A DNA stretch of 64,000 bases from Phyllobacterium chamaecytisi (GCF_020164455.1 NZ_JAIQWW010000009.1:62001-126000), one strand, 5' to 3'; counted from the stretch's first letter, positions 11,629 to 20,493 are shown. The notes: generated by a model not told the origin, from the sequence alone. Numbers and translations are program-made.

Positions 11629-12099
11629 TCAGGCATCGTAACCTGCGTGAGCGAAGAAGTTTTCGCATTCTTTGGGGTCGAAGCGATCGATGGCGAGGGA
11701 CACGGTGTCCCACAATTCTGGAATGGATCGGGCCGCGACCTTTCGCAAGAAGGCCTTGAGTTTGGCGAAGGCCATCTCGATCGGATTGAAGTCCGGCGAG
11801 TAAGGCGGAAGATAGCGAAGGCATGCACCAGCCGCCTCGATGATCTCGCGGACACCCGCCACCTTGTGAGCCGGTAGGTTGTCCATCACGACGACGTCGC
11901 CGGGCCGAAGCGTCGGCACGAGGACGCGGCGCAGATAGACCAGGAATGCTTCGCCATCCATCGCGCCGTCCAGGAGCCAGGGAGCGACGATCCCGTCAAG
12001 ACGCAAGCCCGCCGTGAAGGTCGTGGACTTCCAGTGGCCGTGAGGCACGGCTGCCCGGCAGCGCTCGCCGCGCGGAGCGCGACCACGAAGCCGTGCCAT
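11629..12099 (-). CDS. IS630 transposase, catalytic (DDE) part, OrfB
   Basis: The DDE catalytic half. The frame continues upstream of the first ATG to about 12190, where [14 protein letters not shown] supplies the first Asp. [13 protein letters not shown] gives the second Asp, and [19 protein letters not shown] the final Glu. It is read in a different frame from OrfA and is presumably made by programmed frameshifting between about 12130 and 12190, the known strategy of many IS630 members. Confidence 0.85.
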   Translation of the reverse strand: MARLRGRAPRGERCRAAVPHGHWKSTTFTAGLRLDGIVAPWLLDGAMDGEAFLVYLRRVLVPTLRPGDVVVMDNLPAHKVAGVREIIEAAGACLRYLPPYSPDFNPIEMAFAKLKAFLRKVAARSIPELWDTVSLAIDRFDPKECENFFAHAGYDA

Positions 12100-12131
12100 C
12101 TTGGTATTGAGGCCGCTTTCGTCGATAAAGA

Positions 12132-12575
12132 TCAGGCGGCTCGGGTCGAGATCGAGCTGTCCATCGAACCATTGTTCTCGCGCCGCCAGGACGTCCGGAC
12201 GCTGTTGTTCGGCCGCGTGCGCCGTCTTTTTTTGTACGTGATGCCGCGCTTTGCGAAGAACTCGTGCACCGTCGTCAGGCTGGCTTTGACGCCACGCTCG
12301 ACCGCAAGATGCTCGGCGATCTCGGCCAGGGTGATGTCCCGCTCATCGGTGTCCACCAAGGCGAGGATGAACGTCTCGTGCGCATCCAGCTTCGAAACCT
12401 TCGGCTTGCCCTGCCGGCCAGGCTCCAGCCTGCCGCTCGAACGCCAATCGCGATACCACGCACCAGACGTCGAAATCCCGATCGAAAACCGACGCGCCGC
12501 TTCCCGGGTCGACAGACCTTCGTCTATCGCCGCGACGACACGCTTTCGCAAATCCAGGCTGTAGGCTCGCGCCAT
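12132..12575 (-). CDS. IS630 transposase, DNA-binding part, OrfA
   Basis: The N-terminal HTH half: [40 protein letters not shown] and the linker [18 protein letters not shown] at 12575 matches the usual IS630 start; the open frame upstream of it is only extension. It ends out of frame with OrfB, as in two-frame IS630 elements. Confidence 0.85.
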   Translation of the reverse strand: MARAYSLDLRKRVVAAIDEGLSTREAARRFSIGISTSGAWYRDWRSSGRLEPGRQGKPKVSKLDAHETFILALVDTDERDITLAEIAEHLAVERGVKASLTTVHEFFAKRGITYKKRRRTRPNNSVRTSWRRENNGSMDSSISTRAA

Positions 12576-12963
12576 GTTGCTGCTCCTTCCACAAATCACT
12601 TCGATCAGGGAATCAGAACAAGCCGTTCAACGCAAACCAGCGACTCCGATTAAGACTAAACCGCTCTAATCAATGATTGGCCGCCTGAGCGCGGCAGGTT
12701 GCATGGCCAGGCAAGGCAGGCATGCCTTGATGCGCTCGAAGGAAATCTCTCTGGCGCAGAGGCAAGAGCAGTCTTTATCGATGCGGCGAAAGCAGCAGGC
12801 ATTCTCGTGGACTACGGTGTTCGCAAGAGCAACTTTTGATTAATTGCGAAGCCTGTATACTCGCAACCGGACGATCATCGTTTTCCGTCCATGTCGCGAC
12901 GGCGACCGCCGACGTTGGATGCCGACCATCCCGCCGCTCCCCCGATATTAATCCAGAGAGCTC

Positions 12964-13134
12964 ATGAAACCCGCAAAATCATTTGTCGTTGAAATCAAAC
13001 GCAACGGTCGTCGGCGGGTCGTTCGGGATCAAGAGCCGCTATGGGATCCCAAGCAACTTAAATCGGCAGCGGATGCGATCGGAGAAGCTCAAAAACCCTC
13101 TGAAATCGACACCAAGCCGGCCAAAGGGAAATAG
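12964..13134 (+). CDS. Rhizobial small basic protein (56 aa), unknown function
   Basis: A 56-residue basic protein starting MKPAKSFVVEIKRNGRRR, with EPLWDPKQLKSAADAIG following. An N-terminal (K)SFVVE(I/V)KR pattern is one I associate with short rhizobial proteins of unknown role, so I call it real at moderate confidence. The upstream CCAGAGAGCTC is a plausible weak ribosome-binding site. A following open frame (13159-13368) shows no recognisable features. Confidence 0.5.
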   Translation: MKPAKSFVVEIKRNGRRRVVRDQEPLWDPKQLKSAADAIGEAQKPSEIDTKPAKGK

Positions 13135-13479
13135 ACCAGAGTTATCCAAAGCCGCCCAATGCTGTTCCATCACATGGGAAAGGTTGGAGCGCGTCGGATT
13201 TCTCGCCGTCCTACGGCAGGATCTCGCGCATCAGAGCATACTCAACTGATCAGCCGATGTCTTGCCGGACCTCTGGTCCTGCATCAGCTCGAAGCTAACT
13301 TTCTGACCATCATTGAGGCTGCGCAATCGATAGCGCGACAAGCGCACCGTCACAATGAGCATATTTAAATTGTCGAGCGCCTCGATGCATTATGCAGTTT
13401 GACGTTTGTGACAATCCTCACGGTCCACAGGCGGATTGACGGCGCGCATCGGCTCTGCGAATTTGTCGTGGGAGAGATC

Positions 13480-13800
13480 ATGGCCATCGATTGGATTTTT
13501 ACGCTGCAGGAGCAAGCGGACTTCGCGAAGCAGATCGCGGACGATGTTACACATACACTTGAGATCGCTGATTTGAGCGCTGCGCAGGCGGCCAGGCTTT
13601 ACCGTGTGGTCGAGCAAGGTGCCCAGGCCTTCGATCGCATCATCGAAGAAATGGAACAGCACGACATTGACAACGACCTCATCGAGGCGGCCGAGACGAT
13701 AGCCGACATATGGACCAATCTGTCCGTCACGACTGCGAACAAGCTTCGTGTCATGCAGGGTCTGGCACCCATTGAGTTTCCGCCAGTACTCACTGAATAG
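13480..13800 (+). CDS. Hypothetical helical protein (106 aa)
   Basis: 106 residues from ATG 13480, preceded by GGGAGAG. Acidic and helical (QEQADFAKQIADDVTHTLEI; EQGAQAFDRIIEEMEQHDI). No domain recognised. It is 63 bp upstream of another small gene on the same strand and probably in one unit with it. Confidence 0.55.
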   Translation: MAIDWIFTLQEQADFAKQIADDVTHTLEIADLSAAQAARLYRVVEQGAQAFDRIIEEMEQHDIDNDLIEAAETIADIWTNLSVTTANKLRVMQGLAPIEFPPVLTE

Positions 13801-13863
13801 GAACGAGCCGGCTGATACGAAGGTGTCCGATGAAATCGGATATCCTTTGAGGAGAAAGGGATC

Positions 13864-14106
13864 ATGCCAATTCCAAGACCACACTGTTCCAGATCCCATC
13901 CCGAGCGCTTTGATGCATGCCAGTTGGCGATTGAGGACAAGCTGATAGAACTGATCGGCCAAGCATCGGATGTAGGCTGGCACAGGGATGAGATACTCTC
14001 GGCGATCATCGAAATAGCCGACAACCTATCCTTGGCGCGGCGTGACGATATCGCGCTCGCGATAGAAACGCAGTTGTCGAAATTGATGAAGAAAAAGGAT
14101 GTGTGA
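13864..14106 (+). CDS. Hypothetical small protein (80 aa)
   Basis: 80 residues from ATG 13864 with a good ribosome-binding site (GAGGAGAAAGG). Mixed helical (CQLAIEDKLIELIGQASDVG; IIEIADNLSLARRDDIALAI) with a lysine-rich tail (KKKDV). No family recognised. It runs directly into the decayed small gene at 14107. Confidence 0.6.
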   Translation: MPIPRPHCSRSHPERFDACQLAIEDKLIELIGQASDVGWHRDEILSAIIEIADNLSLARRDDIALAIETQLSKLMKKKDV

Positions 14107-14361
14107 ATTGGCTGACGCCAAGCTCATCCCACGCGTCTTATCGTTGTTGCCGCATTCAGCCGAGTGGGCAAGGGCAACTCGTGCCTGCTTACGATCCGAT
14201 GCAGTTCGATAACCCGGAAGAGGCCACGCAAATGGCGCGGTATCTCGCGGTAAAATGCGTTGGCGTTTTGGCGTGGGTTCGCGATGCACAGCCTGAGGAA
14301 AGAGGCTACGGGGCATCCAACGATTCTGTTTCAATCTGGCGATGTACCCGAACTGGAGTAG
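14107..14361 (+). pseudogene. Frameshifted relative of the 7301-7543 small gene
   Basis: Three pieces in different frames line up in order with the 7301-7543 protein: AHPTRLIVVAAF, then GQLVPAYDPMQFDNPEEA...CVGVLAWVRDAQ, then HPTILFQSGDVPELE-stop at 14359-14361. The intact counterparts are SSPTKLVVVMAF, GELAPAFDAVQF, HGVIAWSREAE and VFQSGEVPDMD. Two single-base shifts (about 14170 and 14310) break it. It has no start codon at the equivalent position. Confidence 0.75.
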
Positions 14362-14377
14362 CCATCAAGCGATCAAG

Positions 14378-14812
14378 ATGACGTGGCAAGCAAACATTCA
14401 AAACCTCGTCAAAATTGGCGCGGTCAAAACCACCCGGCGCGATGAAGCGGTCATTCACCAGCGCTTTGCAGACGCCGAGGCATATTTAACGGGCGCTCAT
14501 ATTGTTTCGACTACTCAATCCCGCTTCCTGCTGGCGGTTGGAGGTATGCGCCAGGCAGCCGGGATCAAAGTTATTCCCACCGCCCAACACAAGATAGATG
14601 TGTCGCAGCTCGCTGCAATGATTACACAGCTTGAAACCGTCGTTCCGGGTGCTGCAAAGACCTTGGGCGGTTTCCGGAATATCCGCATACAACGCAAGAG
14701 CATGTCGCCCGCCCCACCAATTTCGTCGGAACAAGCCGCCGAAGCAGTGAATATCCTGGAGCGGCTTCTCGCCCGTGCGCGAATTCTAACAAGTGTCGAT
14801 AAAGATCCTTAG
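14378..14812 (+). CDS. Possible HEPN-like small protein (144 aa)
   Basis: ATG at 14378 gives 144 residues. The pattern RFADAEAYLTGAHIVSTTQS, RFLLAVGGMRQAAGIKV, then QHKIDVSQLAAMI and a helical tail (EQAAEAVNILERLLARAR) recalls HEPN-fold proteins of the short toxin-antitoxin-associated type. The catalytic R-x4-6-H motif is not evident, so nuclease activity is doubtful. No adjacent nucleotidyltransferase (MNT) partner exists. Fold assignment is tentative. Confidence 0.45.
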   Translation: MTWQANIQNLVKIGAVKTTRRDEAVIHQRFADAEAYLTGAHIVSTTQSRFLLAVGGMRQAAGIKVIPTAQHKIDVSQLAAMITQLETVVPGAAKTLGGFRNIRIQRKSMSPAPPISSEQAAEAVNILERLLARARILTSVDKDP

Positions 14813-14937
14813 GTGGCGTAAGTCTAAGGCATGGCGGCGCGCCTAACGTTATTGTCACTGGTATATATACTATTGACGCCAAGCTTAATTGAGTTTTTTA
14901 ATATTTAGGTTGCACTGGTCTGTCAACGGCGCACTAA

Positions 14938-15574
14938 CGATTGGGAGCCGTAATCCATAAACACAATGTCGTCGGCCACCTGGCGGGCAATCCCATCTCG
15001 TGTGTGACGCAGATCATCGTCATCCCCTCCTCCGCACTGGCAAATGCCGTCATATTGGTCGACTCGTCATCAAACCGGACGACCTCTATGCCCGGCACTT
15101 CGAGCTTCGAAAGCACAGTGTCTCCTGTTGTACCGCGGGTGACGCCGACCCGCTTTCTCTCAAGATCTTTCGTGTCGCGAAGTTCAACATTTTTGGGAGC
15201 CGCCACGTACTGAACAGCGCTGGCATAGGGTGTTGAAAAATCGATTGCCTTCTGCCGCTCGGGCGTGATCGAAAAGTTTGAGATAACGATATCGGCGCGA
15301 TTGCTGATAAGGAACCACGCGGTTCGGGCCCGTGACTTCTACGATATCGAGTTTGACGCCCACATCCCTGGCAAGCAGCGCTGCTGTCTCATAGTCGGAC
15401 CCAGACGGCTTCAATTCCTTGTCCTTGAAACCCCATGGTGGGCGGCCAAATTCTAGCGCGACGCGGATCTTTCCTGCGGATTTTGATAGCAGCCAGCGTA
15501 TCTTGCGCTAGCGCCGCGCCACTACCGATGAGTGGCGTCATCAACGCCGCCAAAAGTATTGCTCTACGTTTCAT
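14938..15574 (-). pseudogene. Collapsed polar amino-acid-type ABC transporter: binding protein fused to ATPase tail
   Basis: The first part is a periplasmic binding protein: MKRRAILLAALMTPLIGS signal peptide, then, across three frameshifts, KPSGSDYETAALLARDVG, TPYASAVQYVAAPKN and GVTRGTTGDTVLSKLEVPG. At about 15031 it passes without a stop into EEGMTMICVTHEMG and, after another shift, ARQVADDIVFMDYGSQS, the C-terminus of an ArtP/GlnQ-type ATPase. The intervening permeases and most of the ATPase are gone. The adjacent intact operon (15597-20397) has the ancestral order. Confidence 0.85.
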
Positions 15575-15596
15575 GGATGTCGTCCCCTATGAGTGA

Positions 15597-16331
15597 TCAG
15601 TGCTCTGCCGCTTCGGAAATGAAGGCGGCCAGTTCGGATGTGGACGGGGTACGAAGTATGTCCGAGGACCCCATTTCATGGACCTTCCCGTCCCGCATAT
15701 AGATGACGCGGTCAGCCACTTTGCGTGCAAAACCCATTTCGTGGGTAACCAGGATCATTGTCATTCCTTCGGTGGCCAGTTGCTCCATCACTTTCAACAC
15801 CTCGCCGGTAAGCTGCGGATCGAGAGCGGACGTCACTTCATCAAACAGCATCAATTTCGGCTCCATTGCCAGGCTTCGGGCGATGGCGACACGTTGCTGC
15901 TGACCGCCGGAAAGCTGTTCGGGGTACGCCTCGAGCTTTTCGTGGAGCCCGACCTTTGCAATTACGACTTCAGCGACGGTTCGCGCCTCAGCGCGCGACA
16001 CGGCCTTGACCAGGCGCGGCGCAAGCATGACATTTTCGGCGACGGTAAGATGCGGAAACAAATTGTAGCTCTGGAACACAATGCCGACATCGCGCCGCAA
16101 GGCTTTCAGATCGATCTTTGCATCCTCCAGCCTATGCCCGCAGATCACCATCGATCCCCCCTGGATAGTTTCGAGTCGGTCCATGCACCGAAGCGCCGTG
16201 CTTTTGCCCGATCCGCTCTGGCCGATGATGGCGGCGACTTCACCCCTGTTCACTTCGAACGACACACCTTTCAGGATTTCGAGATTGCCGAAGCTTTTAC
16301 GGACGTCCTTGAGTTTAACGATTGGCGACAT
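15597..16331 (-). CDS. Polar amino-acid-type ABC transporter ATP-binding protein
   Basis: A 244-residue ATPase of the PAAT family. Walker A is GQSGSGKST (about 38), Q-loop VFQSYNLFPH, signature LSGGQQQR, Walker B LMLFDEVTSALD (Val where Pro is usual in DEPTS) and H-switch VTHEMGFARKVAD. ATG at 16331 follows GGAAGC and overlaps the permease end by 17 bp. It powers the importer formed with the two permeases and the binding proteins upstream. Family members take up amino acids, opines and related charged small molecules; here sugar-acid-type enzymes surround it. Confidence 0.9.
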   Translation of the reverse strand: MSPIVKLKDVRKSFGNLEILKGVSFEVNRGEVAAIIGQSGSGKSTALRCMDRLETIQGGSMVICGHRLEDAKIDLKALRRDVGIVFQSYNLFPHLTVAENVMLAPRLVKAVSRAEARTVAEVVIAKVGLHEKLEAYPEQLSGGQQQRVAIARSLAMEPKLMLFDEVTSALDPQLTGEVLKVMEQLATEGMTMILVTHEMGFARKVADRVIYMRDGKVHEMGSSDILRTPSTSELAAFISEAAEH

Positions 16332-16962
16332 TGAGCTTCCTTTCGAGTACCCGGCTTTGAACGGCGAGCGGGTAGCAAATGGCGAAATACATCAGCGCGG
16401 CGATCCCGAAGTAGAGGAACGGCTGAAAAGTGGAGTTGTTGATGATCTTTGCGTTGTACGACAGTTCGGCGTAGCCGACGACGAGTGAGGCGATCGACGT
16501 ATTCTTGATGATCTGAACCATAAAACCCACCGTCGGCGGTGTCGCGATGCGCAGCGCCTGCGGCAGGATGACATAACGCATCCGGTGCCAACGACTAATG
16601 CCCAAGCATTCAGCGGCCTCCCATTGGGGCTTGGCCACGGACTGCAGGCAACCGCGCCAGATCTCGCCCAGATAGGCGCTGCTGTAGAGTGTGAGGGCAA
16701 AGGTCGCAGCCTGCAGCGGGCTCAGGGAATCGTACCCGAAAATACCAGGTCCATAGAAGCACAGGCCCATCATCACCAGCAGCGGCATACCCTGCAAAAT
16801 CTCGATATAAACGCCGGTCCCTTTTGCGATCACCGTAATCGGAGAGATTCGAGCTAAAGCGATGATGAACCCCAATATTCCGCCGAATATGAACGTCAGC
16901 GAACTGAGGATGACCGTACCCAAAAGGCCTTGCAGCAGAGAAATGATAAAAGCAGAATTCAT
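16315..16962 (-). CDS. Polar amino-acid-type ABC permease (inner-membrane subunit 1)
   Basis: 215 residues from the ATG at 16962 (MNSAFIISLLQGLLGT). Longer upstream extensions in frame lie inside the neighbouring permease and are not genuine. Hydrophobic spans start near 10, 50 and 185; the cytoplasmic EAA loop is EAAECLGISRWHRMRYVILP. It overlaps the ATPase start and lies 16 bp behind the second permease. Confidence 0.9.
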   Translation of the reverse strand: MNSAFIISLLQGLLGTVILSSLTFIFGGILGFIIALARISPITVIAKGTGVYIEILQGMPLLVMMGLCFYGPGIFGYDSLSPLQAATFALTLYSSAYLGEIWRGCLQSVAKPQWEAAECLGISRWHRMRYVILPQALRIATPPTVGFMVQIIKNTSIASLVVGYAELSYNAKIINNSTFQPFLYFGIAALMYFAICYPLAVQSRVLERKLNVANR

Positions 16963-16978
16963 TGCATTGTTTCCAATC

Positions 16979-17662
16979 TCACAGCGACGTGCCGAGCTTG
17001 CGTCGGCGCGGGAACAGGGCAAGACCCAGTAGCGAGAAGGCAGCTCGCACGACCACAGCGAGGATGAGATAAAGGACGCCGAGAACCACGAAGACCTCGA
17101 AATTGCGGAACGTGTCGCTTTGGATTCGGTTGGACATGCCAAAAAGCTCTTCCACCCCGACAGACGACAGAATGCTTGAGGCCAGCATCAGGAGGACATA
17201 CTGGCTGGCCAAAGCGGGATAGACCCGCTCCAGCGCAGGACGAATGATGATGTGAAGATACGTCTGGACCTTGGAAAGTCCGAGGCATTCGGCAGCTTCA
17301 AGCTGGCCGCGATGAATGGATTCGATCCCCGCACGAACGATCTCGGTCGTGTAGGCGCCGATATTGACCGTCAGGGCTATAGTTGCGCCAACGAGGATTG
17401 GGAGACGCAAACCCATACTGGCTGTGCCGAAAATCAGGAAATAGGACTGGATCAGCAGCGGTGTGTTGCGGATAAATTCCACATAGAGCCCGACGATTGC
17501 GCGCGCCCACCCCGGGCCACCAGTTCTGACCAAGGCACATAACGCTCCAATCAGAATTCCGAACACCGTCGAGAAGAGAGTTAGGCGAAGGGTGGTCCAT
17601 ATGCCTTGCAGAAACAAGGGCCAAAATTCCAATACAGCCGCAAAATCGAATTCATAGGTCAT
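16979..17662 (-). CDS. Polar amino-acid-type ABC permease (inner-membrane subunit 2)
   Basis: A 227-residue membrane protein. TLRLTLFSTVFGILIGALCA is the first family motif, EFIRNTPLLIQSYF follows, and EAAECLGLSKVQTYLHIIIR is the EAA loop that contacts the ATPase. It pairs with the 16315-16962 permease as the heterodimeric channel. It lies between the binding-protein gene and the first permease in a tight operon. Confidence 0.9.
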   Translation of the reverse strand: MTYEFDFAAVLEFWPLFLQGIWTTLRLTLFSTVFGILIGALCALVRTGGPGWARAIVGLYVEFIRNTPLLIQSYFLIFGTASMGLRLPILVGATIALTVNIGAYTTEIVRAGIESIHRGQLEAAECLGLSKVQTYLHIIIRPALERVYPALASQYVLLMLASSILSSVGVEELFGMSNRIQSDTFRNFEVFVVLGVLYLILAVVVRAAFSLLGLALFPRRRKLGTSL

Positions 17663-17692
17663 GGATAGCTCTCAGTCTCACTCTCTTCGGAG

Positions 17693-18490
17693 TCATTGCG
17701 ATCCGGCGAAGACTGCCTCGGGAAGGTTGGTGCCTTGGAATTTCTTGTAGATTGCCGGCAGCTTGCCGTTGGCAATGTTGGTTTTTACCCATTGGTCGAT
17801 CCAGGTTTTAAGCTCCACATCATCCTTGCGCATGCCAACGCCCATGGTCGCGGTACGCAGCGTCAGTTTCGGCTCAAGCTTCAGGCCGGGGTTTTTCTTG
17901 TTGATGATATCTACAAGCGACTGCGCGATCGCAACGATGTCTACCTGGTTTGAAACGACGGCGGTCATGGTAGTGGCCTCGTCTTCAAACCGGATAATTT
18001 CGGCATCAGACGGAGCCGATTTTGTAATATCACCGTCGTTGGTCGTTCCGCGGGTCACGGCGATGCGTTTACCGGACAAATCTGCGAAGGACTTGAGGGG
18101 CACATCTTTTGACGCGAAAACGGAGGTCGTATTGCCCGAGTAAGGCAGCGAAAACGCGATGGTCTTCTTTCGTTCATCCGTGATCGACAGCGCCGACATG
18201 ATTATATCGGCACGGTTCTGCATGAGATAGGGTAGACGGTTCGCACCATTGGTGCTGACGATCTCCATTTTCACGCCGAGATCCGACGCCAGCAGTTTGG
18301 CGGCCTCGACCTCTGATCCGGTGGGATTGAGACTGTCGTCTTTGAATGACCACGGCGGTACGCTGAGATCGATGGCGATCCGAATCGTGCCCGCGGATTT
18401 GATCTTGGCGAGCGTATCCTCCGCAAATGCGTGGCTTAAAGACGCGCCGATCATGGCTAGCGCCGCAAGTAGAGTTGTGACTTTGCGCAT
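17693..18490 (-). CDS. Periplasmic binding protein, PAAT family (SBP family 3)
   Basis: 265 residues from ATG 18490 (MRKVTTLLAALAMIGASLSH signal peptide). Family-3 features: AGTIRIAIDLSVPPWSFKDD, NRADIIMSALSITDERKK, GKRIAVTRGTTNDGDI and FEDEATTMTAVVSNQVD. The in-frame extension to 18718 runs into the dehydrogenase gene and is not used. It shares its core with the second binding protein at 19588-20397, so two receptors probably feed one channel. Confidence 0.9.
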   Translation of the reverse strand: MRKVTTLLAALAMIGASLSHAFAEDTLAKIKSAGTIRIAIDLSVPPWSFKDDSLNPTGSEVEAAKLLASDLGVKMEIVSTNGANRLPYLMQNRADIIMSALSITDERKKTIAFSLPYSGNTTSVFASKDVPLKSFADLSGKRIAVTRGTTNDGDITKSAPSDAEIIRFEDEATTMTAVVSNQVDIVAIAQSLVDIINKKNPGLKLEPKLTLRTATMGVGMRKDDVELKTWIDQWVKTNIANGKLPAIYKKFQGTNLPEAVFAGSQ

Positions 18491-18518
18491 TTTCAAACCT
18501 CCCGATTGATGTTGGCAA

Positions 18519-19598
18519 TTACATAGATGCAGGGAACTCTTCACCGATCCGCGCAAATAGTGGCGCAAGCCCGTCCACAATGCTCCCATCAAGGTGGACA
18601 CCGGATTCGCGTGCCTCCTGCACGCGTGCCCGTGCACGATCGCCAGGAACGCGCACAGCCTCGACCCCTGGCCTGGGCGGATTGGCGTGGCACGCGTTCG
18701 TGAGCCAGGTCGTTTCATCCAGAAAGTTGGTCGATCCGCCGAATGCGGCAGGATCGATAACCTGAAGGAAGGTATTCATAGCAATGCCGGAGAGATGGTC
18801 CTTGCGGCCGACTCCGCATAGGCCCTGGGTCAGGGCTTCAACCAATAGAGCCATGGCATAACCCTTGTGGCCGTGGTCCAGGCCGCCGACAGGCATCAGC
18901 GACCCGCCATGCGACAGGACTTGAGGATCGGTCGACGGTCTTCCCCCCGCATCGAGGGCCCATTCGCCCGGATACGGTCGCCCTGACTGAGCCAGCTGCC
19001 CAGACCGCTTGATCGTCGTGATCGAGCAGCTGATATCGAGAAGGATGGGATCGTCCTGCGTCGGAATTCCCGCAGAAAGCGGGTTGGGGGTGAATAGTCC
19101 GACGGTACCGCCATAGGGCGCAACACCGGTGGAGGCAGGGCCCGAACAGGCTAATATTACCATGAGCCCCCTTTCGGTCAGACGCGGCAGATAAGTCGCA
19201 AGCGCTCCAGTATGATGGCCCTCGGCAATCGTGATCGTCACGACACCGAATTGCGCAACTCGTTCCAGGACGCAGTCGATAGCGCGATTGACAAGCCATG
19301 CGCCGGGGAGCCGCCGGCCATTCCAGGCCACGCAGGCACCGCGGTCGGAGATCTGCTCGAAGCTTCCATCAAGACGCAGTCCGCCGCTTCGGATTTCATC
19401 CAGATACCAAGGGGCGATGACCAAACCATGCGTCGAGTGCCCCATCATGTCTGCCGTAAGCAGGCACTCGGTTACGTCGCGGGCTTTATCGCCATCCATG
19501 CCGGTTGAGAGAAATAGTCTCTCGATTGCTGCGCGTACCGCATCAACGTCATACCGACCCGACGTGTCGCTGTTATGTCTGTTGAGGTTATTTTGCAT
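18519..19598 (-). CDS. Ldh-family (malate/L-lactate/ureidoglycolate-type) NAD(P) dehydrogenase
   Basis: 359 residues of the Ldh2/MdhII family: TADMMGHSTHGLVIAPWYL near the N-terminus, APYGGTVGLFTPNPLSAGIP, DISCSITT, and GLDHGHKGYAMALLVEAL. The family reduces 2-oxo acids or oxidises 2-hydroxy acids, and includes sugar-acid and diketogulonate reductases. GGAGGTGACGG before ATG 19598 is an excellent ribosome-binding site and lies inside the end of the preceding binding-protein gene (11-bp overlap). Its place within the transporter operon suggests it acts on the imported 2-hydroxy or 2-oxo acid. Confidence 0.9.
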   Translation of the reverse strand: MQNNLNRHNSDTSGRYDVDAVRAAIERLFLSTGMDGDKARDVTECLLTADMMGHSTHGLVIAPWYLDEIRSGGLRLDGSFEQISDRGACVAWNGRRLPGAWLVNRAIDCVLERVAQFGVVTITIAEGHHTGALATYLPRLTERGLMVILACSGPASTGVAPYGGTVGLFTPNPLSAGIPTQDDPILLDISCSITTIKRSGQLAQSGRPYPGEWALDAGGRPSTDPQVLSHGGSLMPVGGLDHGHKGYAMALLVEALTQGLCGVGRKDHLSGIAMNTFLQVIDPAAFGGSTNFLDETTWLTNACHANPPRPGVEAVRVPGDRARARVQEARESGVHLDGSIVDGLAPLFARIGEEFPASM

Positions 19599-20397
19599 CC
19601 GTCACCTCCGGTGGGAGATCGATGCCGAAATGCTGCTTGTAAATGGTATTGAGGCTGCCATCCCCGATGCTGGTATTGATCCACTGGTTGAGCTTGTCCT
19701 GAAGCGCAGTTTCGCCCTTCTTGACTCCAATGCCCGTGACGTTCGTTTTCAAAACGATCTTCGGCTCGATTTCCGCGGACGGGTTCTTCTTATTGACCGT
19801 GGTCAGCAACGCCGGCGCCGTGACGTAGTAAGAGGCCTGGCCGCTCAAAAGTGCTGTAATTGAGGTCGCGTCATCTTCAAATCGGACAATGTTCGTTCCA
19901 GGGATTGCAAGCTTGGTGATCTCGGCATCGTTCGTGCTGCCACGCGTGACCGCGACCTGCTTCCCGACAAGATCCTCCAGCTTCGAGATGATGTCAGTCT
20001 TTGGCGCACCCACGACGATCTGGATCGCGCTGTAGGGTTTGGAAAAGTCGATGACCTTCTTGCGTTCGTCGGTGATCGAAAGCGTCGAAATCACAATGTC
20101 TGATCGATTGGTAACAAGGTAAGGGATCCGATTTGCAGGAGAGGTCGGGATCAGCTCCAGCTGAACGTTCCAGTCTTTGGCCAATTTCGCGGCAATCTCG
20201 ACTTCGGATCCGGCATATTTACCGGCCTCGTCCACCGAAGAGTATGGCTGCGCGGCCGGATCGATTGAGACCCGGATTTTGCCGTTCGAGGCAATGTTCG
20301 CCAAAGCATCCGCATGGGCTACCCCGGATGTCAGGCTGATCAACGCCAATACGGCACCGAGAAATACACGTTTTCCATTGTGAGATGAAATACCCAT
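19588..20397 (-). CDS. Second PAAT-family periplasmic binding protein
   Basis: 269 residues: signal peptide (GKRVFLGAVLALISLTSG), NGKIRVSIDPAAQPYSSVDE, NRSDIVISTLSITDERKK and GKQVAVTRGSTNDAEI. It is first in the operon, with GGGAGGACAAAAA before ATG 20397 and two TCTCA-N5-TGAGA palindromes at 20423 and 20494. It resembles the binding protein at 17693-18490 and the dead one at 15.0-15.6 kb, indicating duplication of the receptor within this locus. Confidence 0.9.
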   Translation of the reverse strand: MGISSHNGKRVFLGAVLALISLTSGVAHADALANIASNGKIRVSIDPAAQPYSSVDEAGKYAGSEVEIAAKLAKDWNVQLELIPTSPANRIPYLVTNRSDIVISTLSITDERKKVIDFSKPYSAIQIVVGAPKTDIISKLEDLVGKQVAVTRGSTNDAEITKLAIPGTNIVRFEDDATSITALLSGQASYYVTAPALLTTVNKKNPSAEIEPKIVLKTNVTGIGVKKGETALQDKLNQWINTSIGDGSLNTIYKQHFGIDLPPEVTDAK

Positions 20398-20422
20398 TTT
20401 TTGTCCTCCCAGATCGAACGGC

Positions 20423-20437
20423 TCTCATATTTTGAGA
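20423..20437. promoter_or_regulatory. IclR-type operator 1 of the transporter operon
   Basis: TCTCA-TATTT-TGAGA, a perfect 5-5-5 palindrome 26 bp upstream of the binding-protein ATG. The same pattern recurs at 20494, 25573, 28441 and 29468, always near a unit of the same catabolic region. Confidence 0.7.
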
Positions 20438-20493
20438 CGTTAAAATTTGTTGTGGTTGAACTAAAGCTTTATTATCGTCATCCCGAATTGGTG

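Larger units (their letters stand above)
11606..12666 (-). mobile_element. IS630-family insertion sequence, 1061 bp, TA target duplication
   Basis: Bounded by TA at 11604-11605 and 12667-12668, the duplication typical of IS630/Tc1-type elements. The ends form imperfect inverted repeats, each reading GAGCG then TTTA (GAGCGTTTACGG on the left; GAGCGGTTTAGTC reading inward from the right). It contains two overlapping-frame transposase parts on the minus strand and appears complete. Confidence 0.9.
11510..12839 (+). pseudogene. DUF982 gene interrupted by an IS630-family element
   Basis: An 88-codon rhizobial DUF982 gene split in two: 11510-11605 gives MPSASFLSVTV...EQAADFL (32 codons), and 12669-12839 continues in frame as INDWPPERGR...EGNLSGAEARAVFIDAAK...VRKSNF-stop (56 codons). 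Removing 11606-12666 plus one copy of the TA duplication restores a continuous frame with no other damage. The insertion is therefore recent. DUF982 function is not established. Confidence 0.85.
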
